From: Geothrix oryzisoli
GTDB taxonomy: Bacteria > Acidobacteriota > Holophagae > Holophagales > Holophagaceae
Direction: 5' to 3'
NCBI RefSeq assembly: GCF_022808865.1
Contig: NZ_JAKZLB010000001.1
Span: 62,001-126,000 of the forward strand
DNA length: 64,000 bases
Shown here: in pieces, positions 26,634 through 34,511 of the stretch
Layout: each line of letters opens with the position of its first letter
Numbering within the stretch: position 1 is the first letter of the stretch
The notes under the pieces: generated by a model
What the model saw: the letters and a program-made list of their open reading frames with translations, nothing else
Database searches by the model: none
What the model was told of the DNA's origin: nothing
Translations under genes and position numbers: made by a program

Positions 26634-28403
26634 ATGCAGCCGACCAACCTGATCCGCATCGCGTTGCTTCTTCCCGTGCTGGCCATCGGGGCCAGGCTGG
26701 AGGCGGCCCGCAAGGAGACCTGGGTGGAGGTGAAGTCGCCCCACTTCCTCGCCTATTCCGATGCCGGCGAGAGGGAGGCGCGGAAGGCCCTGAAGGGCTT
26801 CGAGGCCATCCGCAGCGTCTTCGGGACGATCTTCCCGGGCATCCGGGTGGACGCCCCCAAGCCCCTGGTGGTCCTGGTCCTGGAGGACGAGGCCTCCATG
26901 AAGCGGTTCCTGCCGAAGGAATTCGAAGGCAAGGATCCCAAACGGTCCGCGGGGGTGTTCTTCCCGGGCCGGGAACGGAACTATGCGGTTCTCCGGCTGG
27001 ATGTCGACCACCAGATGGACCAGCCCTATTTCGTCCTGTTCCACGAGTACACGCACAGCATCGTCCACCAGAACTTCCCGGCCCTGCCCACCTGGCTGGA
27101 TGAGGGGCTCGCGGACTTCTACGGGGCCACCGAGATCCACTCGGAACGCGTCTACCTGGGGCGCGTGCCCGTGGGCCGCCTGGGGCAGATGCGCACCCAT
27201 GTCCATCTTCCCCTGGAGACGCTGTTCCGGGTGACCCATGACTCGCCCCATTACCGGGAAGGCGAGAAGACCGGGATCTTCTATGCCCAGAGCTGGGCGC
27301 TCGTCCATTACCTGTTCATGGATGCGGCCGCCCAGAAGGCCGGCCTCTTCAAAGCCTACCTGCAGGCCCTCACCCCGGGCCGGGAGGCCCTGGACGCCGC
27401 GCGGCAGGGGTTCGGGGACCTCGAGAAACTCCAGGCGAACCTGAGCCTCTACTCGAGGAAGGATGCCTACGGCTACTGGAACCTGCCCCTGGATGTGAAG
27501 CTGACGGACAAGGACTTCCGGACGCGCCCCATGAGGGAAGCCGAGTCGCTGCTGGTTCGCGCCGAGTTCCTGCAGCATTCCCGGCAGGAGAAGGAGGCGC
27601 AGCCGCTCCTGGCGCAGGTCCTCGCCCTGGAGCCCCAGAACCCCGGGGTCCATGTGGCGATCGGGCTCGCCCAGGCTGGCCGGGGGGAGATCCACCCGGC
27701 CCGACAGTCCTTTGAAACCGCCATGCACCTCGGAAGCGATGATTTCCGGGCGCCCTACGAACTGGCCATCAGTCTGCAGGGGGAGATGCGGGGCGGCGCG
27801 GACCGGGTTGATTCCAGCCGGATTCTGGAATTGCTGGAGTCGGCGTGCCGCCTGTGTCCCGATTTCCCCGCCGTCCATATGGCCCTGTGCCAGCAGTACG
27901 CCACCGCGCCCAGAGATCCCCAGCGGGCGCTGAAGGAAGGGCGGCTCGCGGTGGAACTGGAGCCCCAGGATCTGTCCCACCGGGCCAACCTGGGGATCGC
28001 CTGCATGAACCTCGGCCTGGAGGCCGAAGCCAAGGTGATGGGGAACCAGCTGAACCAGCTGGCCGCCAACCCGATGGAACGGAATCTGGCCGAGTCTTAC
28101 GCCGGGCTGCTGGCCCGGTTCCTGGAGGGGAGGCAGGCTCTGGCCCAGGCCGCGTCCACGCCGTCCCCTGCGGAGGAACCGCCGCTTCCGCGACCGGCGG
28201 CTGCGGTCAGGCTCCCGAAATTCAGCCTGCCTTCGTACCTGGCCGGCCTGGGGACGGAGGTCGTTCAGCTGGTCGGGCAGGACCGGATCGACGAGGCCAT
28301 CCGGAAGGTGGAGGCGGCCAAAGCCAAGGCCCGCTACGCCTATGACCGGAAGGCCCTCCAGAACCTGCTGGACATCCTCAGGGGCGCTGCGGGAGGCCGG
28401 TAG
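26634..28403 (+). CDS. Exported gluzincin-type metallopeptidase (DUF1570-like) with TPR-like C-terminus
   Basis: A 589-residue protein with a signal peptide (IRIALLLPVLAIGARLEA). The N-terminal half has a DUF1570-like peptidase region with zinc motif FHEYTHS (His137, Glu138, His141) and WLDEGLADFYG, whose Glu157 fits the third ligand of gluzincins. The second half is helical with TPR-like repeats (PLLAQVLALEPQNPGVHVAIGLAQAG; LKEGRLAVELEPQDLSHRANLG) and a Pro-rich linker around 520. It probably acts in the periplasm as a protease or peptide binder. The start is ATG 26634 because GGCGGAGGG lies just before it; an in-frame ATG at 26619 is less likely. A possible TAGAAT -10 lies at 26571-26576. 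Confidence 0.8.
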   Translation: MQPTNLIRIALLLPVLAIGARLEAARKETWVEVKSPHFLAYSDAGEREARKALKGFEAIRSVFGTIFPGIRVDAPKPLVVLVLEDEASMKRFLPKEFEGKDPKRSAGVFFPGRERNYAVLRLDVDHQMDQPYFVLFHEYTHSIVHQNFPALPTWLDEGLADFYGATEIHSERVYLGRVPVGRLGQMRTHVHLPLETLFRVTHDSPHYREGEKTGIFYAQSWALVHYLFMDAAAQKAGLFKAYLQALTPGREALDAARQGFGDLEKLQANLSLYSRKDAYGYWNLPLDVKLTDKDFRTRPMREAESLLVRAEFLQHSRQEKEAQPLLAQVLALEPQNPGVHVAIGLAQAGRGEIHPARQSFETAMHLGSDDFRAPYELAISLQGEMRGGADRVDSSRILELLESACRLCPDFPAVHMALCQQYATAPRDPQRALKEGRLAVELEPQDLSHRANLGIACMNLGLEAEAKVMGNQLNQLAANPMERNLAESYAGLLARFLEGRQALAQAASTPSPAEEPPLPRPAAAVRLPKFSLPSYLAGLGTEVVQLVGQDRIDEAIRKVEAAKAKARYAYDRKALQNLLDILRGAAGGR

Positions 28404-28493
28404 TCAGGGGCCATCCGGGTGTCCCGGAGCGGCTGGATGGGGCACACTGGAGAGAGCCCCCAGGACCCCTGGGCGGCCTCCGCCTGAGGCTCC

Positions 28494-30023
28494 ATGCACC
28501 ACGAACGCATCGCGATCATCGACTACGGCAGCCAGTACACCCGGCTCATCACCCGGCGGCTGCGGGAACTGGGTGCCTTCGGCCTGGTCTACAACTCCGG
28601 CACCACGGCGCAGGAGATCGCGGGGGCCGACCTCAAGGGCGTGATCCTGTCCGGCGGGCCCAACTCGGTGCTGGAACCCGGGGCGCCGGATCTGGATCCG
28701 GCCATCCTGGGCCTCGGCGTGCCCATCCTCGGCATCTGCTACGGCCAGCAGCTGCTGGCCCGGAACCTGGGCGGCCAGCTCCATCGCTCCGCCAGCCGGG
28801 AGTACGGCAAGGCGGAGATCCAGGCCATGCCCGAGGCGTCCATGCTCTTCGAAGGCCTGCCCCACGCCCAGCAGGTGTGGATGAGCCACGGCGACCATGT
28901 GGAGGTGGCCCCGGCGGGCTTCACGGTCACTGCGAAGACCCCCAGCGTGCCCGTGGCGGCGATGGAGGACCCCAAGCGGGGGATCTACTGCCTCCAGTTC
29001 CACCCGGAAGTCACCCACAGCACCCAGGGCACGCCCCTGCTGCTGAACTTCCTCAAGCACTGCGGCATGGCCCTGGACTGGAATGCCGGCAATTTCATCG
29101 AAGAGAAGGTGAAGGTCATCCGGGGGCAGGTGGGGCAGGGCACGGTGGTGCTGGGGCTCAGCGGCGGCGTGGATTCCAGCGTGGCGGCCCTGCTCCTGCA
29201 CAAGGCCATCGGCAAGCAGCTCACCTGCGTGTTCGTGGACCATGGCCTCATGCGCAAGGATGAGATGAAGCAGGTGCAGGCCTACTTCGAGCCCTTCGAG
29301 CTCAATGTCATCTGGGTGGACGCCTCGGACGAGTTCCTGGGGGCCTTGGCCGGCGTGACCGATCCCGAGCAGAAGCGGAAGATCATCGGCGGGAAGTTCA
29401 TCGAGGTCTTCGAGCGCGAAGCCGGCAAGGTGAAGGCCGACTTCCTGGGCCAGGGCACCACCTACCCGGATGTGATCGAATCCAGCGGCATCGGCGGCGC
29501 CATCCTGGTGAAGTCCCACCACAACGTGGGCGGCCTGCCGGAGCGCATGAAACTCAAGCTGGTGGAGCCCCTGCGCGAGCTGTTCAAGGATGAAGTCCGC
29601 GCCACCGGCCTGGCCCTGGGCCTCCCCGAGGAGATGAACCAGCGGCACCCCTTTCCGGGCCCCGGCTTGGCGGTGCGCCTCCCTGGCGCCATCACCCGGG
29701 AGCGGGCGACCATCCTGCAGAACGCCGATGCGATCTTCCTCCAGGAGCTGCGGGAGAGCGGCTGGTACGGCCGCACCAGCCAGGCCTTCGCGGTGCTGCT
29801 GCCGGTGCAGACCGTGGGCATCATGGGCGATGAGCGCACCTTCGAGTGGATGTGCGCCCTGCGGGCCGTCACCAGCGAGGACTTCATGACCGCGGACTGG
29901 GCCCGGCTCCCCCACGAGCTGATGGACCGGATCGCCCAGCGCATCGTCCGCGAGGTGAAGGGGATCAACCGCGTGGTCTACGACATCACCTCGAAACCGC
30001 CCGCCACGATCGAGTACGAGTAG
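28494..30023 (+). CDS. guaA: GMP synthase (glutamine-hydrolysing)
   Basis: A 509-residue two-domain enzyme that aminates XMP to GMP with glutamine and ATP. The class-I amidotransferase domain has IIDYGSQYTRLI, nucleophile Cys82 in GICYGQQ and the His/Glu pair in QFHPEVTH. The ATP-pyrophosphatase domain has the P-loop SGGVDSS (from residue 223). The dimerisation domain contains RHPFPGPGLAVRLPG and ends RVVYDITSKPPATIEYE, the canonical C-terminus. Its stop overlaps the GTG of a small TPR-like gene by one base. No purine riboswitch was seen upstream. Confidence 0.97.
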   Translation: MHHERIAIIDYGSQYTRLITRRLRELGAFGLVYNSGTTAQEIAGADLKGVILSGGPNSVLEPGAPDLDPAILGLGVPILGICYGQQLLARNLGGQLHRSASREYGKAEIQAMPEASMLFEGLPHAQQVWMSHGDHVEVAPAGFTVTAKTPSVPVAAMEDPKRGIYCLQFHPEVTHSTQGTPLLLNFLKHCGMALDWNAGNFIEEKVKVIRGQVGQGTVVLGLSGGVDSSVAALLLHKAIGKQLTCVFVDHGLMRKDEMKQVQAYFEPFELNVIWVDASDEFLGALAGVTDPEQKRKIIGGKFIEVFEREAGKVKADFLGQGTTYPDVIESSGIGGAILVKSHHNVGGLPERMKLKLVEPLRELFKDEVRATGLALGLPEEMNQRHPFPGPGLAVRLPGAITRERATILQNADAIFLQELRESGWYGRTSQAFAVLLPVQTVGIMGDERTFEWMCALRAVTSEDFMTADWARLPHELMDRIAQRIVREVKGINRVVYDITSKPPATIEYE

Positions 30024-30469
30024 TGGCGAAGCGACAGGAACCCGTCCGCAAGTCGGTGAAGGATGTGCTGGAGGACCTGCTGGCGGGGCACCGCGAGGCG
30101 GCTTTCAGCGGGCCGGAAGCCGCCCTGAAGTACCTGCGCCGCACCTTCGAGGGGCAGGCCAGCCTGCCGAACGCGGTGAAGGCGGCGGCCTACGACCTGA
30201 TGGCGGAAGCCCAGGCCCAGTGCGGGCTGTGGGAGGAATGCGCCGCTTCCGTGGCCTCGGCCCTCGGCTACCTGGGGGACCTGGAGGCCGCCTTCCCCCA
30301 TGAGTACCGGCGGATGCTGGGGGGCCTGACCTGCTTTGAGCGGGGCATTCAGGCCCAGAGTGAGCTGGGGGACTTCCACGCGGCGCTGGAGCTCTGCGAG
30401 CGGGCCCTCGCCCTGGATCTCGGGGCGCACTACGCCGCGAAGCGCGATTCGCTGGAGTGGGCCCGGTAG
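30023..30469 (+). CDS. Small helical (TPR-like) protein of unknown function
   Basis: A 148-residue cytoplasmic protein, mostly helical, beginning AKRQEPVRKSVKDVLEDLLAGH with a GTG start that overlaps the guaA stop (TAGTG). Its middle and end look like two to three TPR-type helical hairpins (AAYDLMAEAQAQCGLWEECAASVASALGYL; GIQAQSELGDFHAALELCERALALD). No enzyme motif is visible. Translational coupling to guaA suggests co-expression, but a functional link is unproven. The coding frame shows the strong third-position GC bias of its neighbours, supporting a real gene. Confidence 0.65.
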   Translation: MAKRQEPVRKSVKDVLEDLLAGHREAAFSGPEAALKYLRRTFEGQASLPNAVKAAAYDLMAEAQAQCGLWEECAASVASALGYLGDLEAAFPHEYRRMLGGLTCFERGIQAQSELGDFHAALELCERALALDLGAHYAAKRDSLEWAR

Positions 30470-30595
30470 GTTTCCGCAGCGGTGGCCCGACGGGGGTTCC
30501 GCAAGGAAACTTCATGGTTTTTTCCGCTCATGCGATGATCGACTGCGACAATCATCCGACCAGCGTTCCGTTGAACATCGATCCAGGAAAGGTCC

Positions 30596-31678
30596 ATGGG
30601 CGAGGAAATCCAGGTGGTGCCGCAGCAGGTCAGCATCCTGATCGTGGATGACCTGCCCATCATCCGTCTTTCCCTCGAGCGGATCCTCACGAAGGCCGGC
30701 TACCGCTGCCGGGTGGCGGAGGATGTGCCCGGGGCCCTCAAGGCGCTGGATGCGGAGCCTTCGGACCTGGTGCTCAGCGACATCCAGATGCCGGGGGCCT
30801 CGGGGCTCGACCTGGTGAAGGCCCTGCAGCCTCGCATCCCCGACATCTCTGTGGTGATGGTGAGCTCCACGGAGGCGGCGGAGACCGCCATCGAGTGCCT
30901 TCAGCAGGGTGCCTTCGGCTACGTCCTGAAGCCCTTCCAGCCCCGGGAGATCCTGGTGCAGGTGAACGCCGCTCTGCGGCGGCGCATGCTGGAGATCGCC
31001 TTCCGGGACCGGGAGGCCCAGCTCGCCCGGAAGGTTCGCGAGCAGACCGAGCAGATCCGCTCCTCCCGGGAGGAGGTCGCCCTCCGGCTCATCTCTGCCA
31101 GCGAGCACAGGGACCACGAGACCGGCACGCATGTCCGCCGCATTGGCCTCTACGCGGCGGAGATGGGGCGGCTGCTGGGCTGGGACGAGGATGCCATCGA
31201 GACCATCCGAGCCGCTGCGCCGATGCACGACATCGGGAAGGTCGGGGTTCCGGATGCCATCCTCCAGAAGCCCGGCGCCCTCACGGAAGAGGAATGGGTG
31301 ACCATGAAGCGGCACACCTCCATGGGCGCCACCATCCTCAAGGGCTCGAAGGTCCCCTTCATCCAGATGGGGGCGCGCATCGCCTTCGGGCACCACGAGA
31401 AGTGGGATGGCTCGGGCTACCCGAAGGGCCTCAAGGGCGTGGCCATTCCCATCGAGGCCCGCATCACCACGCTGGTGGATGTCTTCGACGCGGCCAGCAG
31501 CCGTCGCCACTACAAGGATTCGTGGCCAGAGGACCAGGTGGTGGAACTCATCAAGAAGGGCCGGGGTGTCCATTTCGATCCCGACCTGGTGGACCTCTTC
31601 CTGGGCAGCCTGGATCGCTTTGCGGCGATCCTCGCCGCGAACCCTGATGAGGAACGCGACGAGGATCCTGGAATCTAG
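30596..31678 (+). CDS. Response regulator with HD-GYP domain (predicted c-di-GMP phosphodiesterase)
   Basis: A 360-residue RpfG-like regulator. The receiver domain (about 12-128) has the acidic pair in LIVDDLP, phosphoacceptor Asp62 in VLSDIQMPG and Lys in LKPFQP. A short coiled-coil linker (about 130-165) leads to the HD-GYP domain with MHDIGKVGVPD (His211, Asp212) and FGHHEKWDGSGYPKGLKG (about 264-281), the full catalytic signature for c-di-GMP hydrolysis. SD AGGAAAGG precedes the ATG. No cognate kinase gene adjoins. It overlaps the end of the NrfD gene by 4 bp on the opposite strand. It likely lowers c-di-GMP in response to phosphorylation. Confidence 0.93.
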   Translation: MGEEIQVVPQQVSILIVDDLPIIRLSLERILTKAGYRCRVAEDVPGALKALDAEPSDLVLSDIQMPGASGLDLVKALQPRIPDISVVMVSSTEAAETAIECLQQGAFGYVLKPFQPREILVQVNAALRRRMLEIAFRDREAQLARKVREQTEQIRSSREEVALRLISASEHRDHETGTHVRRIGLYAAEMGRLLGWDEDAIETIRAAAPMHDIGKVGVPDAILQKPGALTEEEWVTMKRHTSMGATILKGSKVPFIQMGARIAFGHHEKWDGSGYPKGLKGVAIPIEARITTLVDVFDAASSRRHYKDSWPEDQVVELIKKGRGVHFDPDLVDLFLGSLDRFAAILAANPDEERDEDPGI

Positions 31679-32928
31679 ATCTGCTGCGGCGGGGCCTCCG
31701 CCGAGGTTCGCCCCTTGGTGATGGTGAACTCACCCAGCATCATGGGGACGGCGGCCTTCAGCATGAGGGTGAAGACCAGGAAGCCGATGGCGAAGATGCC
31801 CGCGGCCACGGCGATCTCGGTGAAGGAGGGGCGGTAGACGTAGATGTCCCCCAGCACGTCGGGCGTGAGGCCCGGGATGATGAGGCCCATGCCCTTCTCG
31901 ATGTAGACGCTGGCATAGATCAGTACGCAGCCGATGTTCAGCGTCACCCAGTTGGTGCGGGTGCGCGGCACGAGGAAGAGGATGAAGGCCGCCAGGCCGC
32001 AGAGGATGGAGGCCCAGGCGTAGGGCACCAGCGTGGTGTGGCCCTTGAGCCCGAACAGCAGGTACTGGAAATACACCATGTGCTCGGTGCCGGAGTAGAG
32101 CTCCTTGAAGGCCTCCGCCGCGGTGAGGAAGAGGTTGAACCCCATGGTGTAGGCCATCAGCTCGGCCACCTTGAAGATGGCTTCGTCCTTGATGCTGAGG
32201 CGGGTGGTCTTCCGCAGCACCTGGAGCAGGATGAGCAGGATGGCGGGGCCCGAGCAGAAGGCCGAGGCCAGGAACCGCGGCGCGAGGATGGCGGAGTTCC
32301 AGAAGGGCCGGGCGGCCAGGCCGTTGTAGAGGTAGGCGGTGACGGTGTGGATGCTCACGGCCATGGGGATGGAGAGCAGCACCAGGGGCAGCACCAGCTT
32401 CTTCACGTAGTGCCGTTCCGTGTAGGCGCAGAAGAGCAGGTAGGTGACGACGAACCAGTTCAGCAGCAGGTACAGGTTCAGCACGATCACGTCCCAGGCC
32501 AGCATGGACTGGGGCCAGTTCAGGCGGCCCACGAGCGGGATGATGTGCCAGAAGCGGTCGGGGCGGCCGATGTCCACCATGACGAAGCCCAGGCACATGA
32601 CGAGGGCGCTGATGGCCAGCATCTCGCCCAGGATGGTGATCTCCTTGATGGGCTCCCAGTCGTAGATGTAGGCCGGGATGACCAGCATGATGGCCGCGGC
32701 GGCCACGCCGACGAGGAAGGTGAAGTTGCCGATGTAGAAGCCCCAGGAGACCTGGTCCCGCATCTTCGTGACGATGAGGCCATCCTTCAACTGGCCGATG
32801 TAGGCTCCGGCTCCGATGGCGATGAGGAGCAGGAGGAAGCCGACCCAGGCGTAGTAGAGGCGGCCGCCCTTGGTGACCAGGCGGAGGGTGTCGGAGAAGA
32901 ATCCCGAAAAGTTTCTAAGCGTGAACAT
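31675..32928 (-). CDS. NrfD/PsrC-family integral membrane quinone-interacting subunit
   Basis: A 417-residue polytopic protein with about ten helices, of the NrfD/PsrC/DsrP family, which exchanges electrons between the (mena)quinone pool and a periplasmic iron-sulfur partner. Visible features are the N-terminal YYAWVGFLLLLIAIGAGAYIGQL, VSWGFYIGNFTFLVG, VDIGRPDRFWHIIPLVGRLNWPQSMLAWDV (typical of DsrP-like members) and repeated Trp/Tyr-rich segments. It is the last gene of a three-gene leftward unit after the tetraheme cytochrome and the Fe-S protein. No molybdopterin or nitrite-reductase catalytic gene is adjacent, so it resembles quinol:cytochrome modules such as Geobacter CbcSTU. Confidence 0.9.
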   Translation of the reverse strand: MFTLRNFSGFFSDTLRLVTKGGRLYYAWVGFLLLLIAIGAGAYIGQLKDGLIVTKMRDQVSWGFYIGNFTFLVGVAAAAIMLVIPAYIYDWEPIKEITILGEMLAISALVMCLGFVMVDIGRPDRFWHIIPLVGRLNWPQSMLAWDVIVLNLYLLLNWFVVTYLLFCAYTERHYVKKLVLPLVLLSIPMAVSIHTVTAYLYNGLAARPFWNSAILAPRFLASAFCSGPAILLILLQVLRKTTRLSIKDEAIFKVAELMAYTMGFNLFLTAAEAFKELYSGTEHMVYFQYLLFGLKGHTTLVPYAWASILCGLAAFILFLVPRTRTNWVTLNIGCVLIYASVYIEKGMGLIIPGLTPDVLGDIYVYRPSFTEIAVAAGIFAIGFLVFTLMLKAAVPMMLGEFTITKGRTSAEAPPQQI

Positions 32929-32932
32929 GGCC

Positions 32933-33865
32933 TCACACCCCGTAGAAGTAGAAGAAGTTGGGTTGGGTGTTCAGGTCTTCCTTGAACTTGAAGACGCGCT
33001 TGTTCTCGAGGACGTAGCGGATCTCGCTGTCCTTGTCGAGGAGGTTCCCGAACTTGCGGGAGCCCGTGGGGCAGATCTCCACGCAGGCCGGGTACTGGCC
33101 GTTGCGGGTGCGCTGGATGCAGAAGGTGCACTTCTCCACCACGCCCTTGGGCCGCGGCCGGTTGCCGAGGTAGTGGGTGTTGGGATTCACCTGGTCTGCG
33201 GGCAGATGCGGTTCGCCCCAGTTGAAGTGGCGCGCGCCGTAGGGGCAGGCGGCCATGCAGTAGCGGCACCCGATGCACCAGTTATAGTCCACGACCACGA
33301 TGCCGTCCTTCTCGCGCCAGGTGGCGCCCACGGGGCAGACCTTGGTGCAGGGCGGCTTCTTGCACTGCTGGCACTGGACCGGCATGTAGAAGTGACCCTC
33401 CTGGGGCACCTCCTCGGGGTTGTAGTACTGGTCCGCGTGCTGGAGGTTGACGCCCTCCTCCTTGTCCATCTGGAGGACGCGGATCCACTGGACTTCGGGT
33501 TCCCGCGACTGGTTGTTCTCCTTCACGCAGGCATGGACACAGCGGCGGCAGCCGATGCAGCGGCTGAGGTCCAGTGCGTAGCCGAAGATCACGCCGGGAA
33601 TGGCCGGAGTGTTGGCGACCTTCACCTCCTTGCCGTACTTCGCCTTGTATTCCTTCTCCAGGCGATCGATGACGGAGAGCACCTCCTCCTTCGACAGCTC
33701 CTTGAAGTTGTGCTGGAGGAACTCCTCTTTGCTGAGCGTGCCGCAGCCGGTGAGGGCGGCGGCCATGGCGGCCGTGGCGGCGCCGAGGAATTCCCGACGG
33801 CTGCCGCCGACCGAGGCGGGAGGCTCACAGCCCCCAATGGGGCATTCGGGCTTGTGGTCCGTCAT
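32933..33865 (-). CDS. Tat-exported 4x[4Fe-4S] ferredoxin subunit (DsrO/NrfC/CbcT-like)
   Basis: A 310-residue periplasmic iron-sulfur protein. The N-terminus carries a Tat motif (GSRREFLGAATAAMAAAL) followed by a lipobox-like LTGC, so it may be a Tat-exported lipoprotein. Sixteen ligand cysteines form four clusters: CIGCRRCVHAC, CQQCKKPPCTKVC, CIGCRYCMAAC, and CTFC plus CVEIC further on. It relays electrons between the NrfD quinone subunit and the tetraheme cytochrome. Between the signal and first cluster is a charged helical insert (LSKEEVLSVIDRLEKEYKAKY). It starts inside the end of the cytochrome gene (ATGA), and the NrfD gene follows after 4 bp. Confidence 0.92.
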   Translation of the reverse strand: MTDHKPECPIGGCEPPASVGGSRREFLGAATAAMAAALTGCGTLSKEEFLQHNFKELSKEEVLSVIDRLEKEYKAKYGKEVKVANTPAIPGVIFGYALDLSRCIGCRRCVHACVKENNQSREPEVQWIRVLQMDKEEGVNLQHADQYYNPEEVPQEGHFYMPVQCQQCKKPPCTKVCPVGATWREKDGIVVVDYNWCIGCRYCMAACPYGARHFNWGEPHLPADQVNPNTHYLGNRPRPKGVVEKCTFCIQRTRNGQYPACVEICPTGSRKFGNLLDKDSEIRYVLENKRVFKFKEDLNTQPNFFYFYGV

Positions 33866-34434
33866 CGGGCACCCCCTTTCCGGGTCTGGATCTGTTCGGG
33901 AGGAGCGGGTGGCGGCATCGGCTTCAGAGGCTGGAACCGCGGGGTATGCGGGTTGTGGCAGTTGACGCAGAGCAGGTACTGCTTGGGCCCGTTCCAGCTG
34001 CCGGTGCGCTTGCCATGCACGCCCACCCGCCAGTCACGGAGCTTGTCGCCGTGGCACTGCCCGCACAGCAGGTAGGAGGAGGTGAACGGGATCTTCTCGC
34101 CGCTGGCCAAGTGGAGGCTGTCCCGGTTGTTGGCGTCATGGCAGTCCAGGCACCAGCGGCTCGCCGGCCCGTGATGCAGGACGATGTCCGTGTGCATGTC
34201 GGTCAATTCGCGGCGCTTGAGGTTGGGCTTCATGCTCTTGCCGTCATGGCAGGAGCTGCAGGGGAAGATGCCTTCGCTGAAGGGGGGCTTGGGCACCTGG
34301 ATGCCCTCGGGCGCGCCGGACGCATCCGTCGTGGTTCCAGGGTGCGGCTTGGCGGCGGGCGGGTCCGCGAAGGCCACCGGTCCCAGGAGGATCAGCAGGC
34401 CTGCCGCCAGCGTGGACAGAGTCGGGAAGCGCAT
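33862..34434 (-). CDS. Periplasmic tetraheme cytochrome c
   Basis: A 190-residue exported protein with signal peptide (LSTLAAGLLILLGPVAFA) and four CxxCH heme-binding motifs: CSSCH, CLDCH, CGQCH and CVNCH. Extra histidines (MHTDIVLHHG, GVHGK) could give bis-His ligation. It is the likely electron outlet or inlet of the Fe-S/NrfD module encoded downstream and overlaps the Fe-S gene by ATGA. The preferred ATG is 34434 (AGGAA upstream, signal peptide right after); an in-frame ATG at 34515 would overlap the DUF2339 gene. The arrangement matches the tetraheme + Fe-S + NrfD order of Geobacter Cbc4-type complexes as I recall them. Confidence 0.9.
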   Translation of the reverse strand: MRFPTLSTLAAGLLILLGPVAFADPPAAKPHPGTTTDASGAPEGIQVPKPPFSEGIFPCSSCHDGKSMKPNLKRRELTDMHTDIVLHHGPASRWCLDCHDANNRDSLHLASGEKIPFTSSYLLCGQCHGDKLRDWRVGVHGKRTGSWNGPKQYLLCVNCHNPHTPRFQPLKPMPPPAPPEQIQTRKGGAR

Positions 34435-34511
34435 GAGAGGTTCCTTTCGTGCAGCTGGGCCGCAGGGCGGCGGTGGAATCGGACGGGGGTCGGCCTGCCG
34501 GAGCGGCGGTG

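Noticed and set aside
30470-30595. Possible structured leader or riboswitch before the HD-GYP gene (GTTTCC...GGAAAC arms).
   Set aside because: It did not match the c-di-GMP-I or -II aptamer cores I know; the arms are only six bases.
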